DNA of 64,000 bases. It comes from Pseudomonas entomophila. Lineage in GTDB: Bacteria; Pseudomonadota; Gammaproteobacteria; Pseudomonadales; Pseudomonadaceae. The number at the start of each line of letters is the position of its first letter. Position 1 is the stretch's first letter. The DNA lies in NCBI RefSeq assembly GCF_013523165.1, contig NZ_JAAMQI010000009.1, forward strand, positions 124,001-188,000, given 5' to 3'. Position numbers and translations under genes: made by a program. Below are positions 53,842 to 64,000 of this stretch, piece after piece. The notes beneath the pieces were generated by a model, which made no database searches, was not told the origin of the DNA, and was given only the letters and a program-made list of their open reading frames with translations.

Positions 53842-56409
53842 ATGCGCAGGAATAAACGCGTTTTGAAGAAATCCACCGCATCTCCGACTCCCTTGCCGGT
53901 ACCCCTGTGGCGGCAACAGTTGCATTACCGACTCAAGGAGGGTGCGCTGATCGCCGTCGGCGCGCTGTGCCTGTACCTGTGGATGGCGCTGCTGACCTAC
54001 GACACCGCCGACCCAGGGTTCACCCACACCAGCAACATCGACCAGGTGCAGAACGCCGCGGGCCGTGCAGGGGCCTACTGCGCCGACGTGCTGTTCATGG
54101 TGCTGGGCTATTTCGCCTATATCTTCCCGCTGTTGCTGGGGATCAAGACCTGGCAGATCTTCCGCGAGCGGCACCAGCCCTGGCAGTGGAGCGGCTGGCT
54201 GTTCTCCTGGCGGCTGATCGGCCTGGTGTTTCTGGTGCTCTCCGGCGCGGCCCTGGCGCACATCCATTTCCATCCCCCGGCCAGCCTGCCGTTTTCCGCC
54301 GGTGGCGCCCTGGGCGAAGGTCTGGGCGAACTGGCCCGCAGCCTGCTCAACGTCCAGGGCAGCACCCTGGCCTTCATCGCCCTGTTCCTGTTCGGGTTGA
54401 CCGTCTTCACCGACCTGTCCTGGTTCAAGGTGATGGACATGACCGGCAAGCTCACGCTCGATGTGTTCGAGCTGGTGCGCGGCGCGGCCAGCCGTTGGTG
54501 GGAGGCGCGCAACGAGCGCAAGCGTCTGGTGGCGCAGCTGCGCGAAGTCGACGAGCCGGTGGTGCGCAGTGCCCCCGTCGTCAAGCCAGCCGCTTCGACG
54601 CCGGCTTCCTCAATGCCGACCACAGCCAGACCTGCCGCATCCAGTGCTGTACCGGCCAGCCCTGCACCGACCGCGCCTAGCGTGGCCGACAAGCGAGAAC
54701 AACCCAAGCCCCGCGAGCGGGTCATCGAGCGCGACGCCGTGGCGGTCCAGCCTCCCGTGTCCGCGCCTGCACCCATGCCCCGTGAGGTGCCTGCCACCGC
54801 CCTGGCCGCCCCCGTCATCATGCCGACGCCGACCCCGCCCAGGGCCGTCGAACCCGCACGTGTCGCGCCCAAGCCCAAGCCTGTTTCGACCTTCGTCGAC
54901 AGCGCCGTCGAAGGCACCCTGCCGCCGATCTCCATCCTCGACCCTGCCGAGGAAAAGAAGATCGAGTATTCGCCCGAGTCGTTGGCCGGCGTCGGTCAGT
55001 TGCTGGAAATCAAGCTCAAGGAGTTCGGCGTCGAAGTGACGGTGGACTCGATCCATCCTGGCCCGGTGATCACGCGCTACGAGATCCAGCCTGCCGCCGG
55101 GGTCAAGGTCAGCCGTATCTCCAACCTGGCCAAGGACCTGGCGCGTTCGCTGGCCGTGACCAGCGTGCGGGTGGTCGAAGTCATCCCTGGCAAGACCACG
55201 GTCGGCATCGAGATCCCCAACGAGAACCGCCAGATGGTGCGCTTCTCCGAGGTGCTGTCGTCGACGCCGTACGAGGACGCCACGTCCCCGGTCACGCTGG
55301 CGTTGGGGCACGACATCGGCGGCAAGCCGGTCATCACCGATCTCGCCAAGATGCCTCACCTGCTGGTCGCCGGTACCACCGGTTCCGGTAAATCGGTGGG
55401 GGTCAACGCGATGATCCTGTCGATCCTGTTCAAGTCCAGCCCGGAAGACGCGCGGTTGATCATGATCGACCCGAAGATGCTCGAGCTGTCGATCTACGAA
55501 GGCATTCCGCACCTGCTCTGCCCGGTGGTTACCGACATGAAGGACGCTGCCAACGCACTGCGCTGGAGCGTGGCCGAGATGGAGCGCCGCTACAAGCTGA
55601 TGGCGGCCATGGGCGTGCGCAACCTGGCCGGCTTCAACCGCAAGGTCAAGGACGCCGAGGCCGCGGGCGAGACCATCCCCGACCCCTTGTTCCGCCGCGA
55701 GAACATGGACGATGAAGCGCCGGTGCTCAAGACCTTGCCGACCATCGTGGTGGTGGTCGACGAATTCGCCGACATGATGATGATCGTCGGCAAGAAGGTC
55801 GAAGAGCTCATCGCGCGGATCGCGCAGAAGGCGCGTGCAGCCGGCATCCACCTGATCCTGGCCACCCAGCGGCCGTCGGTGGACGTCATCACCGGCCTGA
55901 TCAAGGCCAACATCCCCACGCGCATGGCGTTCCAGGTGTCGAGCAAGATCGACTCGCGGACCATCATCGACCAGGGGGGCGCCGAACAGCTGCTCGGCCA
56001 TGGCGACATGCTCTACATGCCGCCGGGCACCAGCCTGCCGATCCGCGTGCACGGTGCATTCGTGTCCGACGACGAAGTGCACCGCGTCGTCGAAGCCTGG
56101 AAGCTGCGCGGAGCGCCGGACTACAACGACGACATCCTCAATGGCGTGGAAGAGGCCGGCAGTGGCTTCGACGGCGGCTCGGGCGGTGGCGACGGGGAAG
56201 ACCCGGAAGCCGATGCGTTGTACGATGAAGCCGTGCAGTTCGTGCTCGAAAGCCGGCGCGCGTCGATCTCGGCGGTCCAGCGCAAGCTCAAGATCGGCTA
56301 CAACCGCGCCGCGCGAATGATCGAGTCGATGGAGATGGCCGGCGTGGTCACGCCGATGAACAGCAACGGTTCGCGGGAAGTGATCGCCCCTGGCGGGCCC
56401 CGCGACTGA
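53842..56409 (+). CDS. ftsK: DNA translocase FtsK
   Basis: The 855-residue divisome protein pumps DNA during septation and activates XerCD at dif. It has about four membrane helices in residues 30-200, a Pro/Ala-rich linker of about 140 residues (much shorter than in E. coli FtsK), the RecA-like motor with Walker [14 protein letters not shown] near 512 and Walker [14 protein letters not shown], and a C-terminal winged-helix gamma domain ([20 protein letters not shown]). A 200-base AT-richer gap before it carries the promoter. Confidence 0.97.
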   Translation: MRRNKRVLKKSTASPTPLPVPLWRQQLHYRLKEGALIAVGALCLYLWMALLTYDTADPGFTHTSNIDQVQNAAGRAGAYCADVLFMVLGYFAYIFPLLLGIKTWQIFRERHQPWQWSGWLFSWRLIGLVFLVLSGAALAHIHFHPPASLPFSAGGALGEGLGELARSLLNVQGSTLAFIALFLFGLTVFTDLSWFKVMDMTGKLTLDVFELVRGAASRWWEARNERKRLVAQLREVDEPVVRSAPVVKPAASTPASSMPTTARPAASSAVPASPAPTAPSVADKREQPKPRERVIERDAVAVQPPVSAPAPMPREVPATALAAPVIMPTPTPPRAVEPARVAPKPKPVSTFVDSAVEGTLPPISILDPAEEKKIEYSPESLAGVGQLLEIKLKEFGVEVTVDSIHPGPVITRYEIQPAAGVKVSRISNLAKDLARSLAVTSVRVVEVIPGKTTVGIEIPNENRQMVRFSEVLSSTPYEDATSPVTLALGHDIGGKPVITDLAKMPHLLVAGTTGSGKSVGVNAMILSILFKSSPEDARLIMIDPKMLELSIYEGIPHLLCPVVTDMKDAANALRWSVAEMERRYKLMAAMGVRNLAGFNRKVKDAEAAGETIPDPLFRRENMDDEAPVLKTLPTIVVVVDEFADMMMIVGKKVEELIARIAQKARAAGIHLILATQRPSVDVITGLIKANIPTRMAFQVSSKIDSRTIIDQGGAEQLLGHGDMLYMPPGTSLPIRVHGAFVSDDEVHRVVEAWKLRGAPDYNDDILNGVEEAGSGFDGGSGGGDGEDPEADALYDEAVQFVLESRRASISAVQRKLKIGYNRAARMIESMEMAGVVTPMNSNGSREVIAPGGPRD

Positions 56410-56471
56410 TGAACACCCCGCCGGTCTGCCCCCTGGCCGACCGGCCCACTCACCGTTCGATGAGGATTCCC

Positions 56472-57095
56472 ATGCGCGCAATTCGCATGCTGTTGGTTTC
56501 TGCCCTGGCCCTGGCGACCCTGCCGGCCCATGCCGATGACAAAGACGTGGCGCGGCTGACCCAGCTGCTGGAGAAGTCCCAGACCCTCGAGGCGGGCTTC
56601 TCGCAACTGACCCTGGATGCCAGCGGCACCAGCCTGCAGGAAACCACAGGGCAGATGGCCGTCAAGCGGCCTGGCCTGTTCTACTGGCACACCGACGCGC
56701 CGCAGGAGCAGGTGGTGGTCTCCGATGGCCAGAAAGTCACCCTCTGGGACCCGGACCTCGAGCAGGCCACGGTCAAGAAGCTCGACGTGCGCCTGAGCCA
56801 GACACCTGCGCTGCTGCTCTCGGGCGACGTGTCCAAGATCAGCCAGAGCTTCGACATCGCGTCCAAGGAACAGGGCGAGGTCATGGACTTCACCCTCACG
56901 CCCAAGACCAAGGACACCCTGTTCGACTCGCTGCGCGTGTCGTTCCGCCGTGGCCTGATCAACGACATGCAACTGATCGACAGCGTCGGTCAGCGCACCA
57001 ACATCCTGTTCAACGGGGTGAAGGCCAACCAATCGGTCGCGGCAGGCAAGTTCCAGTTCAAGATCCCGGCTGGCGCTGACGTGATCCAGGAATAG
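56472..57095 (+). CDS. lolA: Outer membrane lipoprotein chaperone LolA
   Basis: The 207-residue periplasmic protein carries lipoproteins from LolCDE to LolB. It has a signal peptide ([20 protein letters not shown], cleavage after AHA) and conserved segments [20 protein letters not shown] and [15 protein letters not shown]. The start at 56472 follows GAGGA and begins directly at the signal peptide; longer starts add uncharged residues. It sits 62 bases after ftsK and 17 before rarA, an operon order common in gamma-proteobacteria. Confidence 0.95.
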   Translation: MRAIRMLLVSALALATLPAHADDKDVARLTQLLEKSQTLEAGFSQLTLDASGTSLQETTGQMAVKRPGLFYWHTDAPQEQVVVSDGQKVTLWDPDLEQATVKKLDVRLSQTPALLLSGDVSKISQSFDIASKEQGEVMDFTLTPKTKDTLFDSLRVSFRRGLINDMQLIDSVGQRTNILFNGVKANQSVAAGKFQFKIPAGADVIQE

Positions 57096-57112
57096 AGGCT
57101 GTCGTTGCCCGT

Positions 57113-58438
57113 ATGGACCTGTTTCGAAGCGAACCTGTCGCCCAGCCCCTGGCCGCGCGCCTGCGGCCTTCCAACCTGGACGAGTACGTCGGTCAGGAAC
57201 ACCTGCTGGCGCGTGGCAAGCCGCTGCGCGAGGCCTTGGAGCAGGGCGCCCTCCACTCGATGATCTTCTGGGGTCCGCCAGGTGTCGGCAAGACCACCCT
57301 GGCGCGGCTGCTGGCGAAGTTCTGCGATGCGCATTTCGAAACGGTGTCGGCGGTGCTGGCGGGCGTGAAGGAAATCCGCCAGGCGGTGGAGGTCGCGCGG
57401 CAGCAGGCGGGGCAATACGGGCGGCGCACGATCCTGTTCGTAGATGAGGTGCACCGGTTCAACAAGTCGCAGCAAGATGCCTTTCTGCCCTACGTGGAAG
57501 ACGGCACCTTGCTGTTCATCGGCGCCACCACCGAGAACCCTTCCTTCGAGCTGAACAACGCGCTGCTTTCGCGGGCGCGGGTGTACGTGCTCAAGAGCCT
57601 GGACGAGCCAGCCCTGCGCAAGCTGGTCGACCGTGCACTCAGCGAGGCGCGTGGCCTGGGCAAGCGCGGCCTGACGGTTGGCGACGAAGCCTTCAAGATG
57701 CTGGTGGCGGCGGCCGATGGCGACGGTCGCCGGATGCTGAACTTCCTCGAAAACGCCTCCGACCTGGCCGAGGACGGGGGCGACATCGGTGTGGACTTGC
57801 TGCAGAGCCTGCTCGGTGACAGCCGCCGTCGCTTCGACAAGGGCGGCGAAGCCTTCTACGACCAGATTTCCGCGTTGCACAAGTCGGTGCGCGGCTCCAA
57901 CCCGGACGCGGCGCTGTACTGGTACGCCCGCATGCTCGACGGTGGCTGCGACCCCCTGTACATCGCCCGGCGCGTGGTGCGCATGGCCAGCGAGGACATC
58001 GGCAACGCCGACCCGCGAGCGCTGAACCTGTGCCTGGCGGCCTGGGACGTGCAGGAGCGTCTGGGCAGCCCCGAGGGTGAACTGGCGGTGGCCCAGGCCA
58101 TCACCTACCTGGCCTGCGCGCCGAAGAGCAACGCCGTGTACATGGGCTTCAAGCGTGCCATGCGCGAGGCCGCCGAGCACGGTTCGCTGGACGTGCCGCT
58201 GCACCTACGCAACGCACCGACCAAACTGATGAAGCAGCTGGGCTATGGCGACGACTACCGCTATGCCCACGACGAGCCCGAGGGCTATGCGGCGGGCGAG
58301 GACTACTTCCCCGAGGCGCTTGCGCCCCGCGCCTACTACCAGCCTGTGCCACGCGGCCTCGAGCTGAAGATCGGCGAGAAGCTGCGCCACCTGGCCGAAC
58401 TCGATCAGCACAGCCCCGTACGCCGGAGGCCCACATGA
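57113..58438 (+). CDS. rarA: Replication-associated recombination protein RarA (MgsA)
   Basis: The 441-residue AAA+ ATPase acts at stalled forks. Walker [18 protein letters not shown], Walker [21 protein letters not shown], sensor [20 protein letters not shown] and the C-terminal tetramerisation region ([20 protein letters not shown]) are all present. The stop overlaps crcB by four bases (ATGA), so rarA and crcB are coupled. Confidence 0.96.
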   Translation: MDLFRSEPVAQPLAARLRPSNLDEYVGQEHLLARGKPLREALEQGALHSMIFWGPPGVGKTTLARLLAKFCDAHFETVSAVLAGVKEIRQAVEVARQQAGQYGRRTILFVDEVHRFNKSQQDAFLPYVEDGTLLFIGATTENPSFELNNALLSRARVYVLKSLDEPALRKLVDRALSEARGLGKRGLTVGDEAFKMLVAAADGDGRRMLNFLENASDLAEDGGDIGVDLLQSLLGDSRRRFDKGGEAFYDQISALHKSVRGSNPDAALYWYARMLDGGCDPLYIARRVVRMASEDIGNADPRALNLCLAAWDVQERLGSPEGELAVAQAITYLACAPKSNAVYMGFKRAMREAAEHGSLDVPLHLRNAPTKLMKQLGYGDDYRYAHDEPEGYAAGEDYFPEALAPRAYYQPVPRGLELKIGEKLRHLAELDQHSPVRRRPT

Positions 58439-58809
58439 TCGGCACGATCGCCTCGGTGAGCCTGGCCGGCGTCATCGGCACGCTGCTGCGTTTCGCCATG
58501 GGCCACTGGGTCAGCGCCCATCACCCTCGGCACTATTACCTGGCCACCTTGGCCGTGAACCTCGTCGGCTGCCTGATCATCGGCGTCCTCTATGGCCTGT
58601 TTCTGACCCGGCCCAGCGTGCCGCCTGAAGTGCGCATTGGCCTGCTGGTCGGCTTCGTCGGTGGCCTGACCACGTTTTCGTCCTTTTCCCTGGACACGAT
58701 CCGACTGCTCGAAAACGGGCAGGCGCCCCTGGCCTTCGGGTATGCTGCGGCCAGCGTCCTCGGCGGGCTGCTCGCCACATGGGCGGGCCTGTCCCTGACC
58801 CGAATCTGA
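58435..58809 (+). CDS. crcB: Fluoride channel CrcB/Fluc
   Basis: The 124-residue protein has four membrane helices and the family motifs [26 protein letters not shown] and [20 protein letters not shown], the pore segment with the Phe box. It exports fluoride as a dual-topology dimer. No fluoride riboswitch is seen upstream; expression probably depends on the rarA operon. serS starts 30 bases later. Confidence 0.94.
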   Translation: MIGTIASVSLAGVIGTLLRFAMGHWVSAHHPRHYYLATLAVNLVGCLIIGVLYGLFLTRPSVPPEVRIGLLVGFVGGLTTFSSFSLDTIRLLENGQAPLAFGYAAASVLGGLLATWAGLSLTRI

Positions 58810-58826
58810 ACAACACACACCTATAA

Positions 58827-60119
<1,293 letters not shown>

Positions 60120-61511
60120 ATGGATTACCTGCCTCTGTTCCACAAGCTGCACGGCGCCCAGGTGCTGGTGGTCGGTGGTGGCGAAATCGCGCTGCGCAAG
60201 GCCCGCCTGCTGGCCGATGCCGGCGCCGCGCTGCGCGTGGTGGCGCCGGAGGTCGACGGGCAACTGGCGGCCATGGCGCGCGAGGGCGGTGGCGAGGTCC
60301 AGGTGCGCGGTTATCAGGCCAGCGACCTGGACGGCTGTCGCCTGGTCATCGCCGCCACCGATGACCCGGGCCTCAACGCCCAGGTGTCGGCCGACGCCCA
60401 GCTGCGCAGCCTGCCAGTCAACGTGGTGGATGCGCCGGCCTTGTGCACGGTGATCTTCCCGGCCATCGTCGACCGCTCGCCCCTGGTGGTGGCCGTCTCC
60501 AGCGGCGGCGATGCGCCGGTGCTGGCGCGGCTGATCAGGGCCCGGCTCGAAGCCTGGATCCCGGCGGCGTATGGCGAGCTGGCCGGCCTGGCCGCGCGTT
60601 TCCGGCACAAGGTCAAGACGTTGTACCCGGACGTCAACCAGCGCCGCGGCTTCTGGGAGACCGTGTTCCAGGGGCCGATCGCCGAGCGCCAGCTGGCCGG
60701 GCAGGGCGCCGAGGCCGAGCGGTTGCTGCAGGCCATGGTCGATGGCGTGCCGGTGCAGCAGGGAGGCGAGGTCTATCTGGTCGGTGCCGGTCCGGGGGAC
60801 CCCGACTTGTTGACCTTCCGCGCCTTGCGCCTGATGCAGCAGGCCGATGTGGTGCTCTACGATCGACTGGTGGCGCCCGCCATCATCGACATGTGCCGCC
60901 GCGATGCCGAGCGAATCTACGTGGGCAAGCGCCGCGCCGAGCATTCGGTGCCGCAGGAACAGATCAACCGGCTGCTGGTGGAACTGGCCCGTCAGGGCAA
61001 GCGTGTGTTGCGGCTCAAGGGGGGCGACCCGTTCATCTTCGGCCGTGGTGGCGAAGAGATCGAGGAACTGGCCGAGGAGGGCATTCCCTTCCAGGTGGTG
61101 CCGGGCATCACGGCAGCCAGCGGCTGCTCGTCCTATGCGGGCATCCCCCTGACGCACCGTGACCATGCTCAATCGGTGCGCTTCATCACCGGCCACCTGA
61201 AGGACGGCAGCAGCAACCTGCCCTGGTCCGACCTGGTCGCGCCTGCTCAGACCCTGGTGTTCTACATGGGGTTGGTAGGGTTACCGACCATCTGCGCGGA
61301 GCTGATCCGCCATGGCCGCGCCGCCAGTACGCCTGCGGCCCTGGTCCAGCAAGGGACGACGCGCAACCAGCGGGTGTTCGTCGGCACCCTGGCTGACCTG
61401 CCTGACCTGGTCGCGCGCCATGAAGTGCATGCGCCGACCTTGGTCATCGTGGGCGAAGTGGTGCAGTTGCGTGACAAGCTCGCCTGGTTCGAAGGCGCAC
61501 AGCACGACTGA
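60120..61511 (+). CDS. cysG: Siroheme synthase CysG
   Basis: The 463-residue trifunctional enzyme turns uroporphyrinogen III into siroheme, the cofactor of sulfite and nitrite reductases. Residues 1-200 form the NAD-dependent dehydrogenase/ferrochelatase ([39 protein letters not shown]), and residues 217-460 form the SAM-dependent methyltransferase ([40 protein letters not shown]). It starts at the base after the serS stop, so reinitiation is likely. A bidirectional terminator follows. Confidence 0.97.
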   Translation: MDYLPLFHKLHGAQVLVVGGGEIALRKARLLADAGAALRVVAPEVDGQLAAMAREGGGEVQVRGYQASDLDGCRLVIAATDDPGLNAQVSADAQLRSLPVNVVDAPALCTVIFPAIVDRSPLVVAVSSGGDAPVLARLIRARLEAWIPAAYGELAGLAARFRHKVKTLYPDVNQRRGFWETVFQGPIAERQLAGQGAEAERLLQAMVDGVPVQQGGEVYLVGAGPGDPDLLTFRALRLMQQADVVLYDRLVAPAIIDMCRRDAERIYVGKRRAEHSVPQEQINRLLVELARQGKRVLRLKGGDPFIFGRGGEEIEELAEEGIPFQVVPGITAASGCSSYAGIPLTHRDHAQSVRFITGHLKDGSSNLPWSDLVAPAQTLVFYMGLVGLPTICAELIRHGRAASTPAALVQQGTTRNQRVFVGTLADLPDLVARHEVHAPTLVIVGEVVQLRDKLAWFEGAQHD

Positions 61512-61523
61512 CCCGTCCAGCAT

Positions 61524-61567
61524 GTGAAAACGCCGCGACCCCTGCCAGGGGATCGCGGCGTTTTCAC
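61524..61567. terminator. Bidirectional terminator between cysG and the GST gene
   Basis: GTGAAAACGCCGCGA and TCGCGGCGTTTTCAC are exact 15-base arms around CCCCTGCCAGGGGA, itself partly paired. It has T runs in both directions and lies between convergent genes. Confidence 0.92.
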
Positions 61568-61568
61568 G

Positions 61569-62537
61569 TCAGGCCTGGGTACGCCGCCAGATGCCCTGGC
61601 CGGGCAGGCGTTCGCGGTCGTGAGGACGCTCGAAGTCCAAGTGCGGCCCCTTGGGCACGATGCCGGTCGGGTTGATGGTGGCATGGCTCTGGTAGTAGTG
61701 ATGCTGGATGTGCCACAGGTCTACCGTGGCCGCTATGCCGGGCCATTGATACAGCTCGCGCAGCCAGTGGGACAGGTTCGGGTAGTCGACGATGCGGCGC
61801 AGGTTGCACTTGAAATGCCCGTGGTAGACGGCATCGAACCGCACCAGCGTGGTGAACAGGCGAACGTCGGCCTCGGTGAGGTAGGCGCCGGCCAGGTAGC
61901 GCTGTTGCCCCAGCAACTGCTCCAGCTGGTCGAGTTCGGCGAACAGCGCATCGAAGGCTTCTTCGTAGGCCTGCTGCGTCGTGGCGAAGCCCGCGCGGTA
62001 GACGCCGTTGTTGACAGCAGGGTAGATGCGCGCATTCAAGGCGTCGATGGTCGGCTGCAGCGGCGCAGGGTACAGGTCCAGGTCGTTGCCCGTCAGCCCA
62101 TCGAACGCCTGGTTGAACAGCCGTACGATGTCGGCCGACTCGTTGTTGACGATGCGCTGCGCCTGTCGGTCCCAGAGCACCGGCACGGTGACGCGCCCGG
62201 TATAACGCGGGTCGTCCTGGGTGTACCGTTGGTAGAGGTACTGCAGATCGTCCAGCGCATCGCCGCTGGAGCCATGCTTGCGGTCGAACGTCCAGCCTCG
62301 CTCGCCCATCAGCCAACTGACCACCGACACACCGATGATCGGCTCCAGCCCTTTCAGGCTGCGCAGGATGAGCGCGCGGTGCGCCCATGGGCAGGCCAGC
62401 GACACGTACAGGTGGTAGCGTCCGGCTTCGGCGCTCAGCGCGGTGTCGCGGCGCTGGGCCTCCTCGCGCTGGAAGGCGCCGTCCTTACCGTTTTCGTACC
62501 AGTGGTCATGCCACTGACCTTCGATCAACAGGCCCAT
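61569..62537 (-). CDS. yqjG: Glutathionyl-hydroquinone reductase (Xi-class GST)
   Basis: The 322-residue protein reduces glutathionyl-hydroquinones. The catalytic Cys sits in the CPWA motif of LACPWAHRALILRSLKGLEP near residue 53; WTFDRKHGSSGDALDDLQYL, VPVLWDRQAQRIVNNESADI (VNNES binds glutathione) and the C-terminal helical domain with PVLW and RFDAVYHGHFKCNLRRI are typical of Xi GSTs such as YqjG and ECM4. It is cytosolic, with no operon partner. Confidence 0.95.
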   Translation of the reverse strand: MGLLIEGQWHDHWYENGKDGAFQREEAQRRDTALSAEAGRYHLYVSLACPWAHRALILRSLKGLEPIIGVSVVSWLMGERGWTFDRKHGSSGDALDDLQYLYQRYTQDDPRYTGRVTVPVLWDRQAQRIVNNESADIVRLFNQAFDGLTGNDLDLYPAPLQPTIDALNARIYPAVNNGVYRAGFATTQQAYEEAFDALFAELDQLEQLLGQQRYLAGAYLTEADVRLFTTLVRFDAVYHGHFKCNLRRIVDYPNLSHWLRELYQWPGIAATVDLWHIQHHYYQSHATINPTGIVPKGPHLDFERPHDRERLPGQGIWRRTQA

Positions 62538-62618
62538 GTCCAGGCTCCTCCGTCAGGCTCGTCCAGCTTGGAGCCTGAGGTGGGGACGGTCGTTCGGTTT
62601 CATCCGATGGCCTGTGGT

Positions 62619-63620
62619 TCAGGCTGGCGTCGTGCGAGCGTCCCAATACTGGCGAGCCTGGGCGAACGCCGCCTCTTGCGGGTGGCCAAGGCCGCGCAGG
62701 GCCAGGGCCATGGTCGAGATCACGGCCAGTTCGCCGTAGCTGTCGTGTCGTTCACCCCGCCAGACCGCCAACAGCACGCTGGGGTCGAGGGTGGCCGGCT
62801 TGACGTGACGCTGTGCGCTCAAGGCAGGCCATTGATCATCCCACGCCTGGCCATCGGTCGTGCCATAGAGGTGGCTGACGACATCCGGGTTGATCTCGAT
62901 CTCACCGCCGTCGCCCTTGACCACGATGGCAGGGTCGCCCAACAGGCAACTGGCTTCGCGGTGCACGGCCTGGTAGCCCGGGTGGAAGATGCTTTGCAGC
63001 GCGCATCGAGCCTTCAAGGGGTTGAGGACACGTGCCAGCGAATGAACCGGCGAGCGCAGGCCGAGCACGTTGCGCAGGTCGATCAGGTGCTGCAGGCGAG
63101 GCGCCCAGTCCTGAAGGGGATGGAACGCCAGCCCGTGCTGGTCGAGCGCGGCCTCTACCGCTGCCCAGTCCCGGCACAGCGGGATCTGCAGCAGGTCGAG
63201 CAATTGCTCGGTGTACAGCCGTCCTGCGGTGTGCGCGCCAGCGCCATGCATGAAGATACGCACGCCGTTGGCGGCCAGGCATTTGGCTGCCAGCAGGTAC
63301 CACGGCAGGTGACGCCGTTTGCCAGCGTAGCTCGGCCAGTCCAGGTCCACGGCCAGGGCAGGCGCCGCGAGCGCACCGCGCACCGCCTCGGTGAAGCCGG
63401 CCAGCTCTTCGGGCGTTTCTTCCTTGTGCCGCAGCAGCATCAGGAAGGCGCCCAGTTGCGCCTCCTCGACGTCGCCACGCAGGATCATGTCCATGGCCTG
63501 GCGTGCTTCTTCGCGCGAGAGGCCACGGGCGCCACGCTTGCCCTTGCCCAGAATGCGCACGAAGGCCGCGAAGGGGTGTTCCTCAGGGGTCTCGAGGAGA
63601 AGCGGAGTGATCGAAGTCAT
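62619..63620 (-). CDS. ybiB: TrpD2/YbiB-type phosphoribosyltransferase-like protein
   Basis: The 333-residue protein resembles anthranilate phosphoribosyltransferase in fold, with the helical N-domain (FAAFVRILGKGKRGARGLSR; EEAQLGAFLMLLRHKEETPE) and AANGVRIFMHGAGAHTAGRL, but lacks the canonical GTGGD motif of TrpD. E. coli YbiB (TrpD2) has lost that enzyme activity and binds nucleic acids; the same is likely here. It overlaps tusE by four bases. YbiB can be LexA-regulated in E. coli, but no box is seen here. Confidence 0.9.
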   Translation of the reverse strand: MTSITPLLLETPEEHPFAAFVRILGKGKRGARGLSREEARQAMDMILRGDVEEAQLGAFLMLLRHKEETPEELAGFTEAVRGALAAPALAVDLDWPSYAGKRRHLPWYLLAAKCLAANGVRIFMHGAGAHTAGRLYTEQLLDLLQIPLCRDWAAVEAALDQHGLAFHPLQDWAPRLQHLIDLRNVLGLRSPVHSLARVLNPLKARCALQSIFHPGYQAVHREASCLLGDPAIVVKGDGGEIEINPDVVSHLYGTTDGQAWDDQWPALSAQRHVKPATLDPSVLLAVWRGERHDSYGELAVISTMALALRGLGHPQEAAFAQARQYWDARTTPA

Positions 63621-63952
63621 ATGCAGTTGGTCGGCTTGGGCAGGCCCGCCAGCTTGGCGGCCAGTTTGGCAGGGGTGCCGTTGAACAGGCGGTTGAGGTA
63701 GGCACTGTTGCCCTTGTCCGCGCCCAGGTTCAGGGCGACGTACTTGACCAGGGGGCGGGTGGCCGGGGACAGCGCGTACTGTTCGTGGAAGCGGCGCAGC
63801 AGCACGAGGATCTCCCAGTGCTCGGGCGTCAGCGACATGCCCTCGTTCACTGCCAGCGCTTCGGCCACCTCGCGCGACCAGTCTTGCAGGTCGACCAGAA
63901 AGCCGTCCTGGTCCAGGGGCACCTGGCGGTCGTTCAGCGTCAATACGTTCAT
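63617..63952 (-). CDS. tusE: Sulfurtransferase TusE (DsrC family)
   Basis: The 111-residue protein takes sulfur from TusBCD and passes it to MnmA for tRNA thiolation. The DsrC-like fold includes DQDGFLVDLQDWSREVAEAL and HWEILVLLRRFHEQYALSPA, and the active Cys is the penultimate residue (PKPTNCI, Cys110). Its start overlaps the tusB stop (ATGA), so it is part of a tus operon running leftward. Confidence 0.95.
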   Translation of the reverse strand: MNVLTLNDRQVPLDQDGFLVDLQDWSREVAEALAVNEGMSLTPEHWEILVLLRRFHEQYALSPATRPLVKYVALNLGADKGNSAYLNRLFNGTPAKLAAKLAGLPKPTNCI

Positions 63953-64000
63953 AGCCAGGTGTTGACCTTGTCGTGGCGCAGGGTGAGGTCGACGAAGCCC
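63949..64000 (-). CDS. tusB: Sulfur relay protein TusB, C-terminal end (partial)
   Basis: Only the last 16 codons lie in the window: FVDLTLRHDKVNTWL before TGA. This matches the end of TusB (DsrH family), the expected neighbour upstream of tusE. The rest lies beyond the right edge. Confidence 0.8.
   Translation of the reverse strand, partial: GFVDLTLRHDKVNTWL

Overview
This window looks like a chromosomal segment of a Pseudomonas, most likely the P. putida group. The basis is GC-rich codon use, REP elements built on a GCGGGC-TT-GCCCGC core, monomeric NADP isocitrate dehydrogenase, and a gene order I recall from P. putida chromosomes (clpS-clpA / infA-bpt-aat / ftsK-lolA-rarA-crcB-serS-cysG / tusE). 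No database search was possible, so this is inference from recognisable proteins and order. Nearly all genes are ordinary core or near-core genes. I did not find a convincing undescribed system, and the findings should be read with that in mind.

Layout. 1-3.6 kb is a decayed mobile island: the 3' part of a frameshifted phage integrase, a DUF421 membrane protein gene, a broken phage DNA adenine methylase, then an intact SOS mutagenesis operon (umuDC) with a perfect LexA-type box, followed by a tRNA-like fragment and a terminator. 3.6-12.7 kb is an accessory strip of small proteins (two lipoproteins, several hypotheticals, a low-affinity iron permease-like protein), a twice-frameshifted WYL regulator next to a VOC protein, a divergent MFS/TetR pair with a 24-bp perfect inverted repeat, and a LysE exporter. 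A SRAP-domain protein, a zinc-independent L36 paralogue under a Zur-like palindrome, and DNA polymerase II follow (12.0-15.4 kb).

16.2-32.4 kb is the carbon-storage block. On the minus strand glgA-treZ-malQ-treY-DUF2934 form a tight operon, with glgX behind a terminator. These enzymes make glycogen, debranch it and convert maltodextrin to trehalose. Divergently, gnd-zwf-GH15 encode pentose-phosphate oxidation and a glucoamylase/trehalase-like enzyme, so glucose from polymer breakdown can be routed into NAD(P)H production. An 886-base spacer separates the two arms.

32.5-48 kb holds a PAS-GGDEF-EAL protein, an ECH1-like dienoyl-CoA isomerase, NudC, a TauE/SafE permease, topoisomerase III framed by REP pairs, a GNAT protein, the ribosomal oxygenase RoxA, purB, hflD-mnmA-nudJ and icd. 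48.4-53.5 kb holds cspD and a compact N-degron set (clpS, clpA, bpt, aat) around infA. 53.8-61.5 kb runs ftsK, lolA, rarA, crcB, serS, cysG on the plus strand up to a bidirectional terminator. The window ends with a glutathionyl-hydroquinone reductase, ybiB and the tus sulfur-relay genes (tusE, and the end of tusB) on the minus strand.
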